From contig JAQFVV010006231.1 in NCBI GenBank assembly GCA_028023455.1, positions 7,950,036 through 8,014,035 of the forward strand: 64,000 nt of DNA, read 5' to 3'. Position 1 is the first letter of the stretch. Every line of letters starts with the position of its first letter. Source of the DNA: Epiperipatus broadwayi (taxonomy: Eukaryota; Onychophora; Udeonychophora; Euonychophora; Peripatidae). Under the pieces are notes generated by a model that searched no databases, was not told the DNA's origin, and was given only the letters and a program-made list of their open reading frames with translations. Shown piece by piece: positions 1-13,867 of this stretch. Both the position numbers and the translations under genes were made by a program.

Positions 1-3000
1 ATAAATTTAATAATTTAAAAAAAAAATCAATATTAACTTAAATTCTAGTTTTTGTCTATTACACAGTATTTTCCTGTTTTTGTTAATTATTTTTGTTTTA
101 CTTTGTATACATGATTTTTTAATTATTTGTATTATTAATAAGTAAGCACACACACCCAAATATATATAAGTGAAAACTGGGCAGTACTGTATATTATTTC
201 ACTTTTTAAAATTTAAAACATATTATAGATGTATGTTTATACTGTATGTGTTTATATAACATTTAATATAAGATGGATTTTCTTTATCTATGGGAGGCAC
301 TGCATCAGTTGCCATGGAAACTGGTCCTATAGTGAAATTAAAATCTTTAAATGTTTTCTAGCTTTAAGTTTACTTCCGTATTAATTTTAATTCATTTTTG
401 TAGTGATGGGGGGGGGGGGAATTTAAGATTTGCAGCACCAAGAAAGTAGAAGATAGTTTTTTACAGTCATCATCAGCAATAACTGTTACAAATTTATGAT
501 TTTTACTATCTTTATAATTTAAATAAGTACTTATTTTAGATTTTGATAATAAAATGCCAACTCATCAATTTCATAGAATACAACCAGTATTATTTAGACT
601 TTGATTTTTAAACACGGGTAGCATGGAAATTGTAGCAGTTGATTGTGTTCTATAACCATATGGCAGGGTGGCTAAACTTTTAGATGTAAGGGGCAACTTT
701 TTTGGTGAAAGTGTATCTGAGGATGACTATGTTTTTTTCAGAACTTCGAACTGGAAACCAGGAAATTTTGCATTATCTATCAGCCATTTTTAGTCACATT
801 TTCGCTATTTGATGATTATTTTATTGTAAATTTGTAGCTTTATTGGTATTTAAATTTTATTTCCCCCCCAAAAAACTGCTACTGGCAGTATTTTTTGCAA
901 AAAATCTATTTCTGATTGTGGTCTATTATATATAGTTCCACCTCTTTCCCCTTATAAAATGCTGTAAAGCACTGACTGTCAACTTTAGCTATTGTTCTCT
1001 AAGCGTTTCTAATTGTCAAAGTCAGAAATCAAACAAATGTTTTATACTTTTGTAATAGATTTTGAATATAAATAAATATACTTCTCGTAATTTTTTACAT
1101 TCATAATTAAATTTTTACATTAATTTTTTAAATTTTATAAGAAAAATAATCAAGGGAAAGTGGATAGTGCTTGTCTGTTATTCAAGACAAGTGAATGTTG
1201 GCCACTATTTGCATAACAATGACATTTAATGATAGCTAAAATGCAACTATTTTTCATAAATATTTATGATTTTATGATTACCTTTTACACTATATTGACT
1301 AATAATGTGGCTAGATTTAGATTTTTATTTAAAATATTTAATTTTAGATGAAGAAAAGACAACAGAAGTGAATAATCAGCTATTGTAATTTTTAAGATGC
1401 AAGAAATCACTGGCGTTTTCACATAATTATTGGTTGAAATATAATTTTGTTTTACTGCAGGCTATTTTTCACATGTTTTTTTTTCAATTATTAACATTAT
1501 TTAAAATTTTTTATTATATTTAACCAATTTGAATGTAAAATAATTCAATTTTTAGAAGCTAAATTAAAACAATTCTGATTATTGTATATTAATATATTTA
1601 TAATAGCTATAAATTAGCTATTATAAATTTAAAACTGTAAAAATTTTATTGGTTTTATATTTTATAGTTAAGCAAATATATTTATGAATATCATTAATTG
1701 TATAGCATAGAATATAATCATTATCATGTTTAATAGATTCTCATACTAATGTTTATGATAAATATATAATTTTATAAAGCATTTTTGAATGGCTTTTTAA
1801 GCAAATGTTTTTTGATCGACTTTTATATTTGTATAAAGAAAATATGTACATTCATATTTCATTGTTATTCTTATTAAGGAATAAAGTTATTGAATTGGAT
1901 AAATCAAAAAAAGTGCTCATATGCATAAAACAAATAATTCAAAACTAGAATTATAAAATTATAAATTCAACATTATAACACTAAAATATTTTAAAGTAAA
2001 GCAATTATGTTTCATATTACATTTTTAATGAGGATATTTTGTGTACATGTGGGTGGAAGTGGAAGTTTACATGTTTAGATTTTTATTTAGCAAAGATCTA
2101 TTTAGGTGCTAGAATATTTATTAAACCAGAGATTGTTTATTAACAGGCCAATTTAAAATTAATTAAAATAAATATCTGAGAACTTTATAGTTTTATGATT
2201 TATTTATTTTAAATAAATATTTGTAAAATTATTTTAAAACCCAGAAATAAAAGTGAAGCAATTAAAGTTTGAAATTATTTTCTTTTTTCTTCATTTTTGA
2301 ATGGTATTTCTAATGTTTTACCGCTTTGATTCAAAAATCTTAACTCTTAGCATTTTGCCTGGCAGTAACCACGACAATCTCTTTCAATATTTTGTGGACA
2401 AATGAAGAAACCCCCAATGCATGATGGACAATATTCTGTAATCCAGATATCATGTGATAACTTGTATAAAAGCTGAAGTTTGGAAAATTCAGACAGTCTT
2501 TACAAATTTTCATTGCATTCAAGACCTAAACAAGTTCAAATTTTTAAATAGTCATTTTGTTTGTCATCTACATGATGGTTGGCTAGACTAAACAGCTAGG
2601 CAGTTGCCTTTGCTAGGCAAGTGACTTCTTCTGATCATTATAGGAGAAAGATGAATAACAACATATAGATGAGAAACCATTATTAATTAATTCATTAATT
2701 GTTTATTTTAAGAAATCTCATTTATTACAGTCAACTGTTAGTAGAAAAATGAATAATTTGATTTATGAAATTCAACAATAAATCACTGGATTTTTTCAAT
2801 TGAAAGAAATGATAAATAACTGATAATTGAAAAATTATATTTATTAACTTCAAATAAGTAGTTGTTTATTTTCAAATTATTATAAAAATAATTTTTTTTT
2901 TCACTACAAGTAAGATTGTTATATTTGTCTCAATATTATGAACAGGCTTGTCTTTAAACAATAATTTTTTCAACTCAAATATCCTTCCATAAACTTGTAG

Positions 3001-6000
3001 TTTAGAGAAAGAAACTGCGATTCAAAAAAAATAATGAAAATCGTTTTCTTATGGATGTTAAAGTACTTCTTTATCAGAGATATTATCAGAATTACTGGTA
3101 TCATGGATTAAAGATCTATAAATGAATATATTAATTTTATATCTCAAATTAACAAAGTAACGAACGCTAATCTTTTGGATACAATTATAACATCTTTTCA
3201 AATGATATAAATCACTGACTGGAATAAACTAGAATAAACTACAGATTTATATCCAGTGCTTAAGGAATTGCATGATGGTTTATTAATGCTAAATATTTAA
3301 ATAATATTCAGTGGATAATAGATTAGGAAAGCTAAATATTTAAATGTCACTCATAAATTGTGGATTATCAAAGCAAATGATAAATATGATAAATGTCCAA
3401 GTGATAAGCAGTCTTAAAACAGATGTGTTGAATGTAACTTACCTTGAATCAGCAAGTATAATAAATGAAATTTCTTAATCTTTATGCTGTGTCCAGAAAG
3501 GATTATATTACAAAGTGCAATTATTTGTGTTTTACATATTCTGTGATGCTGTTATTTTAAAAGTGCTTGTAAAATATTTAAGAACTCTGAAATATTTTGC
3601 AAGTATCAATATTTCAATGGGATGATTTTTAAATTGTAATAAATGTTTGAAGATTATTTAATGCATTTTCTCATAATTGTTTCTTTCTTAGTTAGTTATT
3701 ATTATTAATGTGATAAAATTTCTTGGATATTACTATGCCATGTACAAATAATATTTTATTTAATATTATTATTAGTGATATTGAATGTGACTGAATTGGG
3801 ATTTACTTTAGGTTTAGGTTGTATAAACGTAAATAACTATTAAACTATTGTATGTTTTATGGGTTCTTAAGTTCAACCTCAAAGTTAAAATGAGTTAATC
3901 ATCCTTATGTAGATGAGTAAATCTGTAAAGAATATTTTATGCATCACCCTTACATGTTAGTTTTAATTTTTCATTCTTATATAGTATTTAACAAGGCAGC
4001 CTAATGATCTAGTTATATTTTGTTAGTAAAATAATATTTCTAACATTTAAGTCTGAAATTGAATCCAGTAAAGGATCTAAGACAAAATAAATAAGCCCAA
4101 TATGATAAATATCATTTAGGTATGACAAGCAATAATTTTACTTGCTTCTCTTAAAAAAGTGAAAACTTCTTTAGCATTATTAAATGAGTTGATTAATAGT
4201 TGATTAGTTAGTGAAACAAATTCATTAAGGTCCACATAGAACATTTATCATTGATCATTATGATGATGAGTAATATGATGATTATTGTCCTCTAGTATTT
4301 GAATTGAGGATTTTTTTACAAATAATAAACAACCTATTCCTATTTAATGTTAGTGTTTTACAACATTGTCTGATAATGCACTTTCATATCCCGAGTTCAA
4401 ATTAGATTTAGGAAACAAATAGTAATATTTATTAGATATTTTATATAATTTTCTTATTATTATTATTCATTTTTATCATTTATTTTATATTATGAAATAA
4501 AGTATTTGTTAATTTTTAATATTTCTGTTTTGTCATTATTAAAGATACATCGTCACTGCATATTCATGATATAAATGTCATATTTAAGATATTATTTTGT
4601 ACATAAATCCCTTTTACATTGTCATATTCTAAAAATGCACAAACACATTTTGAATTTATTTTTTTATTTTATATAACTCTGAGATACATCATTAATAAAC
4701 TTTATATTTAAATTTCTAGCCTGTCTTAAAACATAGATTGAGTTATAGTAAGAAGTAATATATTTATAAGGATTTTTATTATTAAATGGAATAAAACCCT
4801 GAAAAATTTATTTATTATTTTATTGAATATAAATCTATTATCAAAGTATAGAATAGTTTTAGCTTATGTGGAAATATATAAAGACTTGTATGCATAGCAA
4901 ATTGCAAATTATGTTTCGGATAACAGTCACGCTACTTTTTTCTGCATTATCAACCATACCACATCTCAACTGGCTTTTCCCACATTATTTCAACCAAGTT
5001 TACAAACAATCTTCTTGTATAGTTTCAATATATATATATATTGATTTTTCCTTTCATTTGTATTTGTAATTCAAATTTGCATATGTTTGTTCATTGCATA
5101 ACGGAGTAGTTTCTTTCCTCTTTACAACCTAAATCTGAGTGCACTTTCATGAACTGTTATTATGATAAACTTTACCAAAAGTTCTTTCAGGTTTAGATTA
5201 TAAAGAAGAAAGAACCCACTTTATTACACAAACAAACTTATGCAAATTTAAATATGTATATATAATATTTTTACAAAGTATTTTTTTTTAAAATTAGTAT
5301 TTGTTAAGTAATCAAATATTAATTATTGGATAATCTATTTTTATTTTATTTTTACAAAATGAAAGTAATTGATTTTTTTAAAATAAGGGTTTTAAGTATA
5401 TTTTATACTTCTTAATGTTTCTAAAATGACATTAAAAAAAAACAAAAACATGATATTTATATATATTTTTTAATGAGAATGTTTTGCATATCTATGAAAC
5501 AAATTTACCTTCTTTTTTTTTAATAATTTTTTTTAGTTTTTCATTTTAATGAAAGCATTTTAATAGAACATTATTTACTTTTTATTTTATACAATAATTT
5601 TAATGAATACAAACCAAAAATTGTTGATACAACTAAAATTAGGACATTAAAAAAAAAAAAAATTCTGTTAGGTTTTGTAAGTTAAAAAAAAAAGGCAATA
5701 TAAATAAACATTATTAAAAATAAGGTGTTAACAACTTTCCATTATATTTTATAAATTTATATGTCATGAATAAAGTTTTAAACATAGATAATGTTTTTTA
5801 TATTATAAATTATTGAAGTATTAAAAAAATTGATTTAAATCTTTTTTAGTGAAATTATAAATTGATGCACAGAATTGTATAAATTATGTCAATAAATATA
5901 TTTGTTTTAAAATTAGATTTATTACTAATTTAAAAAAAAATATTTGAATGGTAGTGTTTGAAAAATTAAGACAAATATTTGCAATGACATTGATAAAGTG

Positions 6001-8071
6001 CTCTAATTTTTAAAAGTTATAATCTTTTTGTGTAACAGTTAATGGAAATTAGAACCATTAATAATAATTAATTCAAATAATTTGTTGGTTTTTTTGTTTT
6101 CTTTCACAAATTAGCATCAGAAAAGTGCTACAAATATTTAGAAATTTTTAGTATTATTTAATTGGAAATTAAATATAGAAATGTAATTGTATGTACTGTA
6201 GTACAAGAAGAATAAATTCATAGTGTGAAAAAAGAAAATAACATGAGAACTATTCTTACTTTAGATTTTTATGTTTGTTTGTTTACAACTGCTATGGAAG
6301 TTATAATTTATCACAATATTCTTATGCTTTAATTATTGATAGTTGTTTTATTTTATATGCACACACACATCAGACAGATATGCATGTGTTAAAATCACAG
6401 ATATTATTTCTCTAAACATAATTTTTTTTTTCTTATTGTGTAATTGGTCATTTTGATTCACTTCTATTTAAAGAAATAATAGACTTTCTATTATTGTGGA
6501 TCCACTTATCATTAAAAATTTTACTTGTTTGTACAATTTACTTGAAAATTATTGTAAATAAACTTGTAATATCATTTAAATTCAAAAAAAATTTCCAATT
6601 TGGGATGTATGAACTTTCTCACATTTTCTAGTTCTTTTCTTCTATTATTCTATCAGATATATTCTTTTTTTCCCCAATATTATTATATAAACATAATATT
6701 CTGTGTAACATTATTTGAAAATGAAAATAATCAAGACTAAAAAATTAAATATATTTCTATCATACACACTAATATAAAGACAAAATTTTATGCATATCTG
6801 TGTGATTTTATGCAGTATATAAACTGTAAATATCTTTCTAACAAAACTGGCCAATTTATTCAATATTTATTTATTAACTTACTCAATGCATACCTTTAGT
6901 CTTTGTTTTATTTTAAATTAGCTTCCAATCATGGATATTTTTAATACAAACTATATAATTTTATTCTTAGATTTTCTCAGTAGATGGAACTTAAAATTAG
7001 GCAAAACTATTCTATAAATTTATTTGGAAATTATTTAACTTAGGGTAGCTACAGAAAGACAATATTAATGGCAGTTATAAAACAAATGAAGCATAAAAAA
7101 TAAATATTTTTTTCAAATTTTAAAATGATTATGTTTAATAAATAAATAATATTTTTAACCTGATGATTTACCATCTGCATCATATTGACTATTTAAGCAT
7201 TTGGTTGAAGATGTAATTTTCACAATAACTTCAGTTTACATAATGTTAAGAAGTAAAATATGTTTTATACATAGCATAAAAAACAATAAAGTTGAATAAA
7301 TGTATCATAAAAACAAAAAGTATATTTTTAACATATTTAAAATTATTAATTTTCAATTTATTCGTGAAATGTTAATTTTGATAAATATAATTTGAAGTAG
7401 AACTTTTATTAATAAGCTCTATAAATTTTTGCTAATTTCTCCAATTTCATTTTTATCTTATATTCATTGAAAGCTATATTTACATTAATCATAGATTAGG
7501 TAAATTTTTTTTCAATTATTCATTTTATAATAATATTGATAGAATATAAATTGGAAGTGCAAATATTTTTTACTAATTGTATATTGTGGCACTTATTTAT
7601 CTATCCATGTATATGACTGGAAAAAAGAGTTTGCTGTAAACTAAAAGATCTTTTGAGACTATAAAAGAACCAAGTAAGGTAAATTAACAATTAACATTCT
7701 ACCAGTTGTTGTTGTCACTGCTATTATTACTATGTGATTATTTATATAGTGTAGATGGGCTTCTCATCACTGTTCATAAGCCAACAAGTTTATTGGATTT
7801 TTATCTTTGGGGTTAAGATCAAGAAACATTATAAAGCTTTCTTCTCAGTTGTCTGAAACTTCATAACTGAAATATGAATTGAGTTTCCTTGAAGGCAAGA
7901 TAGTGGATGAATGATTTTTTTTAAAATAGATATTTACAATCATGATAGACAAAAACCCAAGAGATTAGAAATTAACCAGCCAAGGCAGTGGTTAGTGATC
8001 AAAGATGGAGGTGCTAAGAATTCCCTGATTTCAGGCCTAAGCTGTCATTTAGTGATGACCTTATATTTTGT
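1..8071. other. AT-rich non-coding DNA, no gene seen
   Basis: Very AT-rich sequence with homopolymer and short (TA)n runs and a G11 tract near 409. The longest open frames (for example 2340-2522 minus and 4866-5069 plus) are short, rich in low-complexity residues and match no family I know. It could be intergenic or intronic. A lone RFX-like palindrome lies at 308-321. No splice-bounded exon could be supported. Confidence 0.6.
308..321. promoter_or_regulatory. X-box-like (RFX-type) palindrome
   Basis: GTTGCCATGGAAAC is close to the established RFX X-box consensus, two half sites of the GTTGCC / GGAAAC type. It stands out in otherwise AT-rich DNA. No neighbouring gene is visible, so a regulatory role is only a possibility. 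Confidence 0.25.
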
Positions 8072-10570
8072 TACCTACAACGACTAGTCACTTTCAAGTA
8101 ATGGAAGATTGCATGAATTGGAAAAAACTATTTAATATTAAATGGGACATTTTAATGAAGTTAGAAAGGATGAAGAGACAATTTAATAAGTGAACATACA
8201 CTTTATTATAGAAGCACAAATAGAATGGGATTTTTTATAAATAAAAAGTGAAAGAACAACATCATGGAGATATATTAGACAGAGTGACAAAATTAGTTAT
8301 TCAAATTAATGGAAGATATCAAATGTAGATATTTCATAATTTTGTTCCAATAAGTTTTCTAGTGCTTTTGATCAAACTAAACAACATTTCGATATTATCA
8401 TGGGAAACTGTAATGTTTGGAATAATAAGAGATAAAATGAAAATGCTATGGATAAATTTGTTTATGATGATAAAAATCAGAAAGGACACAAACTTATGGA
8501 ATTTGCAGAATAACTGTATATTATGAATTCTTTTTTGAGAAAAATGTTAAATAATAGACATGGAAGCATCCCAATGAAGATATAGCACTATTGGATTAAG
8601 TATTTCAAGATTGTAATGTTTTTAATAGATCAACACAAGAAGTGATTACTGACTAATGAGATATAAGATTGATGATAATGTAAAACTAGACAAACAAACC
8701 ATTCAGAAACACTTCAGTGAAGTTAAATTAGTACTTGCAAATTGTTTTAAAATATTAGCAGACTTTTAAGATGATTCATATTTGGCTATAATCAATAAGA
8801 AAATAACTGATACTCTATTAAGCACTACAAAAAAGATAGTTGATACAAAATAGCTGCAATTTACAAGTACATTTTCTGTTGAGGTAAGAGAATGTATGAA
8901 GAAAAGAAAGAATATGGATTTTTTTTAAATAATCTTTTAAGCAGAATTGAATATCTAGAGTTTTGTAAAATGATATAAAGAAGAATTAATGTTAATATAA
9001 AATTATATAATTGTGAGTTGGCAAGAAAAGCTATAGTAGAAAATAAAAATGTCAAATGTAAAACAACATTTTGGTGTTGGAAGGAATGTTGTTTTTGCAA
9101 TAATAAGAAAATATATAACTAAAAAGAAAATTAGCATTATGAAATATTTATATGAATTCTATAAAGAATTATAATAAAAAACAAGAAAACAAAGTATCAC
9201 TTACATTTAGTACATCCTGAATTGCCAGTATTTTAAATGGAGAAATAAGACATGCAATTAAATATATGAAGAAGAGAAAAGCTCTAGTAATAATAGAATT
9301 ATAATTGATATCTTAAAAGAAGTAGATGAAGTAGGGAAATTGTTGACAAGGTTATATATCAAATGTCTAAATGATAAACTTATACCAAATGTGATTTGCA
9401 AAAATACAGTAATAATATCAATGTTTAGGGAGATCATAAAGAAAATATTAGAAATTACAAACCAAATTGCCAAGATGATTATATATAACTTGTCTACAAT
9501 GATTTTTGAATACAAACTAATCAAAAGAAATAGTTGAATTTGAAAGAGGTTTAACACAATGGATTAAAAGAACTACTTTTTGTCTTAGAATTGTAGGTTA
9601 TGAAAAGGCATTTGTTTCTATGAGCATTTCTAAAATTATTAAAATTTTTGATCACCAAAATATAGGTGAATATTATCATATTCTGAAAGATATTTATCAA
9701 AATGCAACAGCCATGATTAGATTATATGATGACACTAAGAATATTACCATTGAGAAAAGTTTTTGATTGCGCTTCCAAAAATTTTTATAGCAATTTTTAC
9801 AAAAAGTTTGTGGACTAAAATATAGATTATTTAATTAAGTCATCTACATTTGCAAATAATGCTTCAAAACTAGAGAAAATGTTGCTAGAATTATTAGATG
9901 AAAGCAATAAAGCAGGATTAAACATAATTACTAAAAAGGCTAAAGTAATGTTCAATGGATTCTCTAAGAAGAAAATAAAGAGTAACAGTCATGAAAAAGA
10001 AGTTAACAATCACAAATATCTTGATCAGATATAATACAGATGGAAAAATAATGGATGAAATTAATCATAGAATTAAAATTGGATGGAATGCTTTTGTTAG
10101 AAATAACTTAATATTAAAAGGAAATTTATTTATATGTTTGAAAATGAAGATTTTGTAATAGACGTGTTTAACCAATTGCTACTTTCTAAATCTGAGATTT
10201 GGACACTTAATAGAAGAGCAATTCTGAGACTTTAAACCACTTAATGTAATATGGAAAAATATATGTTGCAAATAACAAAAAATCAAAGGGTGAAATAGAG
10301 AACAAACAGGTTTCACTGACATTGTTGGAAGATAAGAGACTGAAATGGACTTGGGCTTGGCATATTGCTAAAAGAAATGATAGTAGATGAGAAGTCAAAA
10401 TTTCAAATTGGATTTTAAATGATTATAAAAGATTTAGAAAGTTACTACATGGGAGATAGATGGATGAAATAACAAGTTATCTCATATGTTGTGGAGAAGA
10501 GAGATTAAAAATCAGAAAAATTGGATCAAACTTGGAGAGATCTTCATCTTGCAATGGATTGATAATGATT
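8072..10570 (+). pseudogene. Decayed RTE-clade LINE (endonuclease-RT), copy 1
   Basis: Relic of a non-LTR retrotransposon polyprotein (apurinic endonuclease plus reverse transcriptase) that once copied its own RNA into DNA at a nick. Reading through many stops and frameshifts, the N-terminal endonuclease start (TYN.. SLSS, then NIKWDI) is at about 8075-8150. The linker to finger region (LYIKCLNDKLIPN, then KNTVIIS) is at 9340-9430. The palm (YEKAF) is near 9600. The FADD catalytic box, decayed to FANN, is near 9850. The C-terminal region (KWTWAWHIAKRND, then GR.MDEITSYL) is at about 10340-10490. Domain order and wording match HmRTE-e-type elements. It is nearly full length (about 2.5 kb) but cannot be active. 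Copies 2 and 3 in this window show the same words. Confidence 0.8.
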
Positions 10571-10703
10571 GAAAATGTTACATATATATATATTGATATA
10601 AACTTAAATTTATATTCAATTGCTTTCATAAATTATAAACTTTTAATTTTATATATATATAACAAATAATTTTTATTTACAGAGGAATAATTTTTATATA
10701 ATC

Positions 10704-10850
10704 AATCTCTCTTTCTCTCTTTCTATCTCTATCTATATATCTATCTATCTATCCAGCTATCCATCCATCTATCTGTCTGTCCGTCCGTCCATCTGTCTGA
10801 ATGTCTGTCTATCTATCTATATATCTTTTTTTCTTTCTTTCTTTTTCTTT
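10704..10850. repeat. (CTAT)n/(CTGT)n microsatellite, CT-rich
   Basis: Imperfect tetranucleotide tract of CTAT, CTGT and CCGT units flanked by CT-rich sequence. It lies about 130 bp after the 3' end of the RTE LINE copy, which may be where it began. Confidence 0.9.
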
Positions 10851-10859
10851 TAAATAAAA

Positions 10860-13140
10860 TTTTGTGTTTTTTTAAAAAGTAGCTTTTGTTAAAAAAAATT
10901 CTTAAAAGCTATAATATTTAGTATCATGTCTTTTTCACTATCTTGGCTGGAAGGAAATTCTCTATTGACATATCTTAAGCATGCATTGTATAAACATTTT
11001 TTTCTACATCTAATAAAAAAAAAGAAAATTAATTAACATTTTGTTGTATATGCTATGTTAAGGGCAGCCAAGAGATTAAATAATTTTATTTTTAAATATA
11101 AATAGTTATATTTTTTACTGTATTTTGAGATTAGAAGTTTGCACTTATATTAAAATATTGAAAAAGTTTAAACTTTTAAAGCATAATTTGTTAGATATAA
11201 GAGAAATAAATAAATATTCATTCAGATTTTTCATAAAAATGACAAATAAGGAAGATTTCATTGATTTTGTAAAACTAAAATAATCATTGTAGAAATGATG
11301 ATGTATGAAGCTTTTTGTTTTGATTATGATCTCATTTATTTCAGTAGTAAACAAAAATATTCATCAAATGAATTCAAATTTATTATCTTCTGATAAGTAA
11401 TAGTGAGTAATCTTAAATTCTATGTTGAAGGTGAAAACAAGAAAATGGTGAAATGCAAAAGTGTTAATTAAAAAATGGCTATATCACTTCAATTATCTGC
11501 TAACCAAAAATTACAAATAAACAAAAAATAAAAACATTAAAAATGTTTAAATTTAATAAATATCATAAGTGATAATCCCATATGCGATCATGTGTATTAA
11601 CTGTGATTCTTTGGATTAAGTTGAAAACACATTTTATTTATTGCTTTGATATGACACAGTATTTGAATAAGAAATTGTATTTGTGTAAAGTTAAAAGTTT
11701 TATGAATTTCATTCATAAGCAGTGATGACTATTATTGATTTAGTAATGGTAAAAAATAAGAAGTGCAAAACATTGTTATTATTAGAATCTGAAATGAGTA
11801 CCAGCAAGAAGGGGGTAACTTTACAAACTCTGAAACTCATATAGGCTTAAAAATATAAAAACAACTAGAAAAGCTATTGTCTTCTGATAATAAAACTGCT
11901 ATTAATATTTCCTCAGGAGGAAAAATTATTGAAAAAAGTATATTGTCCACATCATGTTTAATTATATGATATAACTGATATTTCTCTATTTATTTTATTA
12001 AAAAAAATTATGGCTTTATTATTTTTATTTTTTTGAACATTCTGAATAAGCAGAACATGTATATAGTAAACATATGTGGTGTAATAACTACATTATTATT
12101 TTTAAATTTTGCTTATACTATAATCCTAATTTATATTATATATATATATTAAAAAAAGGATCTGTGTTGTTTATATGTGCATGTTGAAGTATACTTATAC
12201 TTGCAGACCAATAAACAATGCATATTCTACTAAAATCAAACCTATCAACAGGATATGAGCTACTATATATGATGTACCTGAGGAGGCTTGTAACAAAGTA
12301 TAGCAGATGTTATGATTCCACTGTATTTGAATAAATAACTTTGCTTTAATATTGCCCAAGTTTGAAGATTTTTGACTGAGAGATTTCCCAAACAATGGTA
12401 TTTTGTGAGGTCTTTATTAAAGTGTGAACTATGCAGTCTGAATTAATTATTCTGTAAAGAAAACCTCTCTAAAATTATTTTATAATTGAAAAAAATATGT
12501 ATATCAGCTATAAAACATTAAAATAATTTGAATAAATCTGGAATTAATTATTGTATAACATCAATATTAAACTAATATTATTATATATTATGATTAATAC
12601 ATAAAAAAAAAATTTCATTGGGATTGAGATATATGACTATTGGCTTCTTTGTTGGTAAGCTGTTTCCATTATGTATTCCCAGGATGATTCAATTTTTTTC
12701 AACATTTATTTGAGACAAAATCAAAACTATGACATGAAAAGAAAAGAAAAATATTGAATTTTAATATATTTTATTTCAAATAATTAATTAGTTTTTATTC
12801 CAAATATCTTAAAATATTGCAATAGTAAAATAAGGGGGGGAGGGGGACTGCAATAATAAAATAAATATTTTTTAAAGTTATTGATTTTTTCACTGTATAA
12901 TTAACCTGCAACCACTACATGCAGTTTTGTAATGAAAATACTACACACAGTAAAATGATACTGCTCATTAGAAAAGAATTATTTTACAATATAATTATTT
13001 GTCCAAGTAGCATTTAAAACAAGTAAAACAAATAAAAATAATTACCTTGAATCTTTTGTTATTTGCATTATTATCACTTCCATTATTAGTAGTTTTAGAC
13101 CTTTCTAATACTCCTAAAATATATTAGAAGCATATTAATA
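10860..13140. other. AT-rich non-coding DNA, no gene seen
   Basis: AT-rich sequence with short homopolymers and a G-rich run near 12834-12845. The frames at 11145-11354 and 12195-12395 (minus) are short and show no domain or motif. Nothing else can be supported here. Confidence 0.6.
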
Positions 13141-13285
13141 ATTTTTATTAGTCATTCATTAGACTAGAGAGATTATTCAATAATGAATATTTCTGTAGTA
13201 TAATTTTTACTATACCAATCTCACATAAGGTAAGGGTTTGTATGTAATTACAATTATATGACTAAAACATGTGGAAAAGATGTAT

Positions 13286-13340
13286 GATCCCCAAGGTATA
13301 CATTTCATATTGAACCAGCACTCATCAGTTGGCCCAGACC
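13286..13340 (-). ncRNA. Hammerhead-like ribozyme, left arm
   Basis: On the minus strand the order is CCAA, CTGATGA, a weak 3-bp stem II (GTG paired with TAT) with a 9-base loop, GAA, a minimal stem III (ATG, loop TA, TAC), then TTGG. CCAA/TTGG and GGT/ATC form stem I around an internal loop. The CUGANGA and GAA core boxes are intact. The pair at 15.1-16.1 is A-C instead of A-U, so cleavage may be impaired. The layout matches the minimal type I hammerheads described in Penelope-like elements. Confidence 0.5.
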
Positions 13341-13742
13341 ACAATCTCTTACACATATCTTTATCACTGTGCAGTATATATAGATAACAAATTATCACAG
13401 TTTATTTGATAAGTGTCAAATGTGCTGACCTCACAATTTAATAGTTTTTATTAGTCATTCATTAGTCTAGAGATTATTCAATAATGAATAATATTTCTGT
13501 AGTGTAATATAGAAAACAATCCCTATCTTGCATGAGAGTGGTGTAATGAAAATTACACTACAGTTATATTATTCATTATTAGATAATCTCTAGTGTAATG
13601 AATGACTAATAAAATTATTAATATACTTTCATTAAGTGGTTTGTATCAAAGTTGTGAGAACAGCATATTTGGCACCTGTCAAATAAACTGAAGTAATTTG
13701 CTATCTATATATACTAAATGATAAAGATATGTGAAAGATTTT

Positions 13743-13800
13743 GGTCTGGGCCAAAAATTGATAAGTACTGATTTAACATGAAATGTACATTTTGAAGATC
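13743..13800 (+). ncRNA. Hammerhead-like ribozyme relic, right arm
   Basis: Reverse-complement counterpart of the motif at 13286-13340. Its core reads TTGATAA instead of CTGATGA (C3 and G8 lost), so it should be inactive. Its stem III is better paired than in the left arm: ATG, loop TA, CAT. Comparing the two arms supports stem III as a conserved structure. Confidence 0.45.
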
Positions 13801-13867
13801 ATACATCTTTTTCACACGTCTTTGATTATGTTTGTTATTACATCCCTCTACAAGGTATTAAAATAAG

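Larger units (their letters stand above)
13141..13859. repeat. Inverted PLE-terminal repeats
   Basis: Two arms of about 215-225 bp, 13205-13430 and 13640-13855, are diverged reverse complements. Shared words include TCTGGGCCAA, ATCATACATCTTTT and CTATCTATATATACT. A further smaller unit (TTATTAGTCATTCATTAG) occurs at 13147, 13447 and, inverted, at about 13590-13610. The unit around 13515-13560 (TGAGAGTGGTGTAATGAAAA) recurs at about 15798-15820 beside the GIY-YIG endonuclease fragment. That ties these repeats to a Penelope-like element. PLE termini are known to sit in tandem or inverted order, which fits. Confidence 0.65.

Noticed and set aside
2340-2522. Small host gene (60 aa minus)
   Set aside because: No domain, no splice or promoter evidence; length is expected by chance at this scale.
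3990-4090. tRNA or tRNA-SINE
   Set aside because: A weak B-box-like word (GAAATTGAATCC) only; no cloverleaf and no A box.
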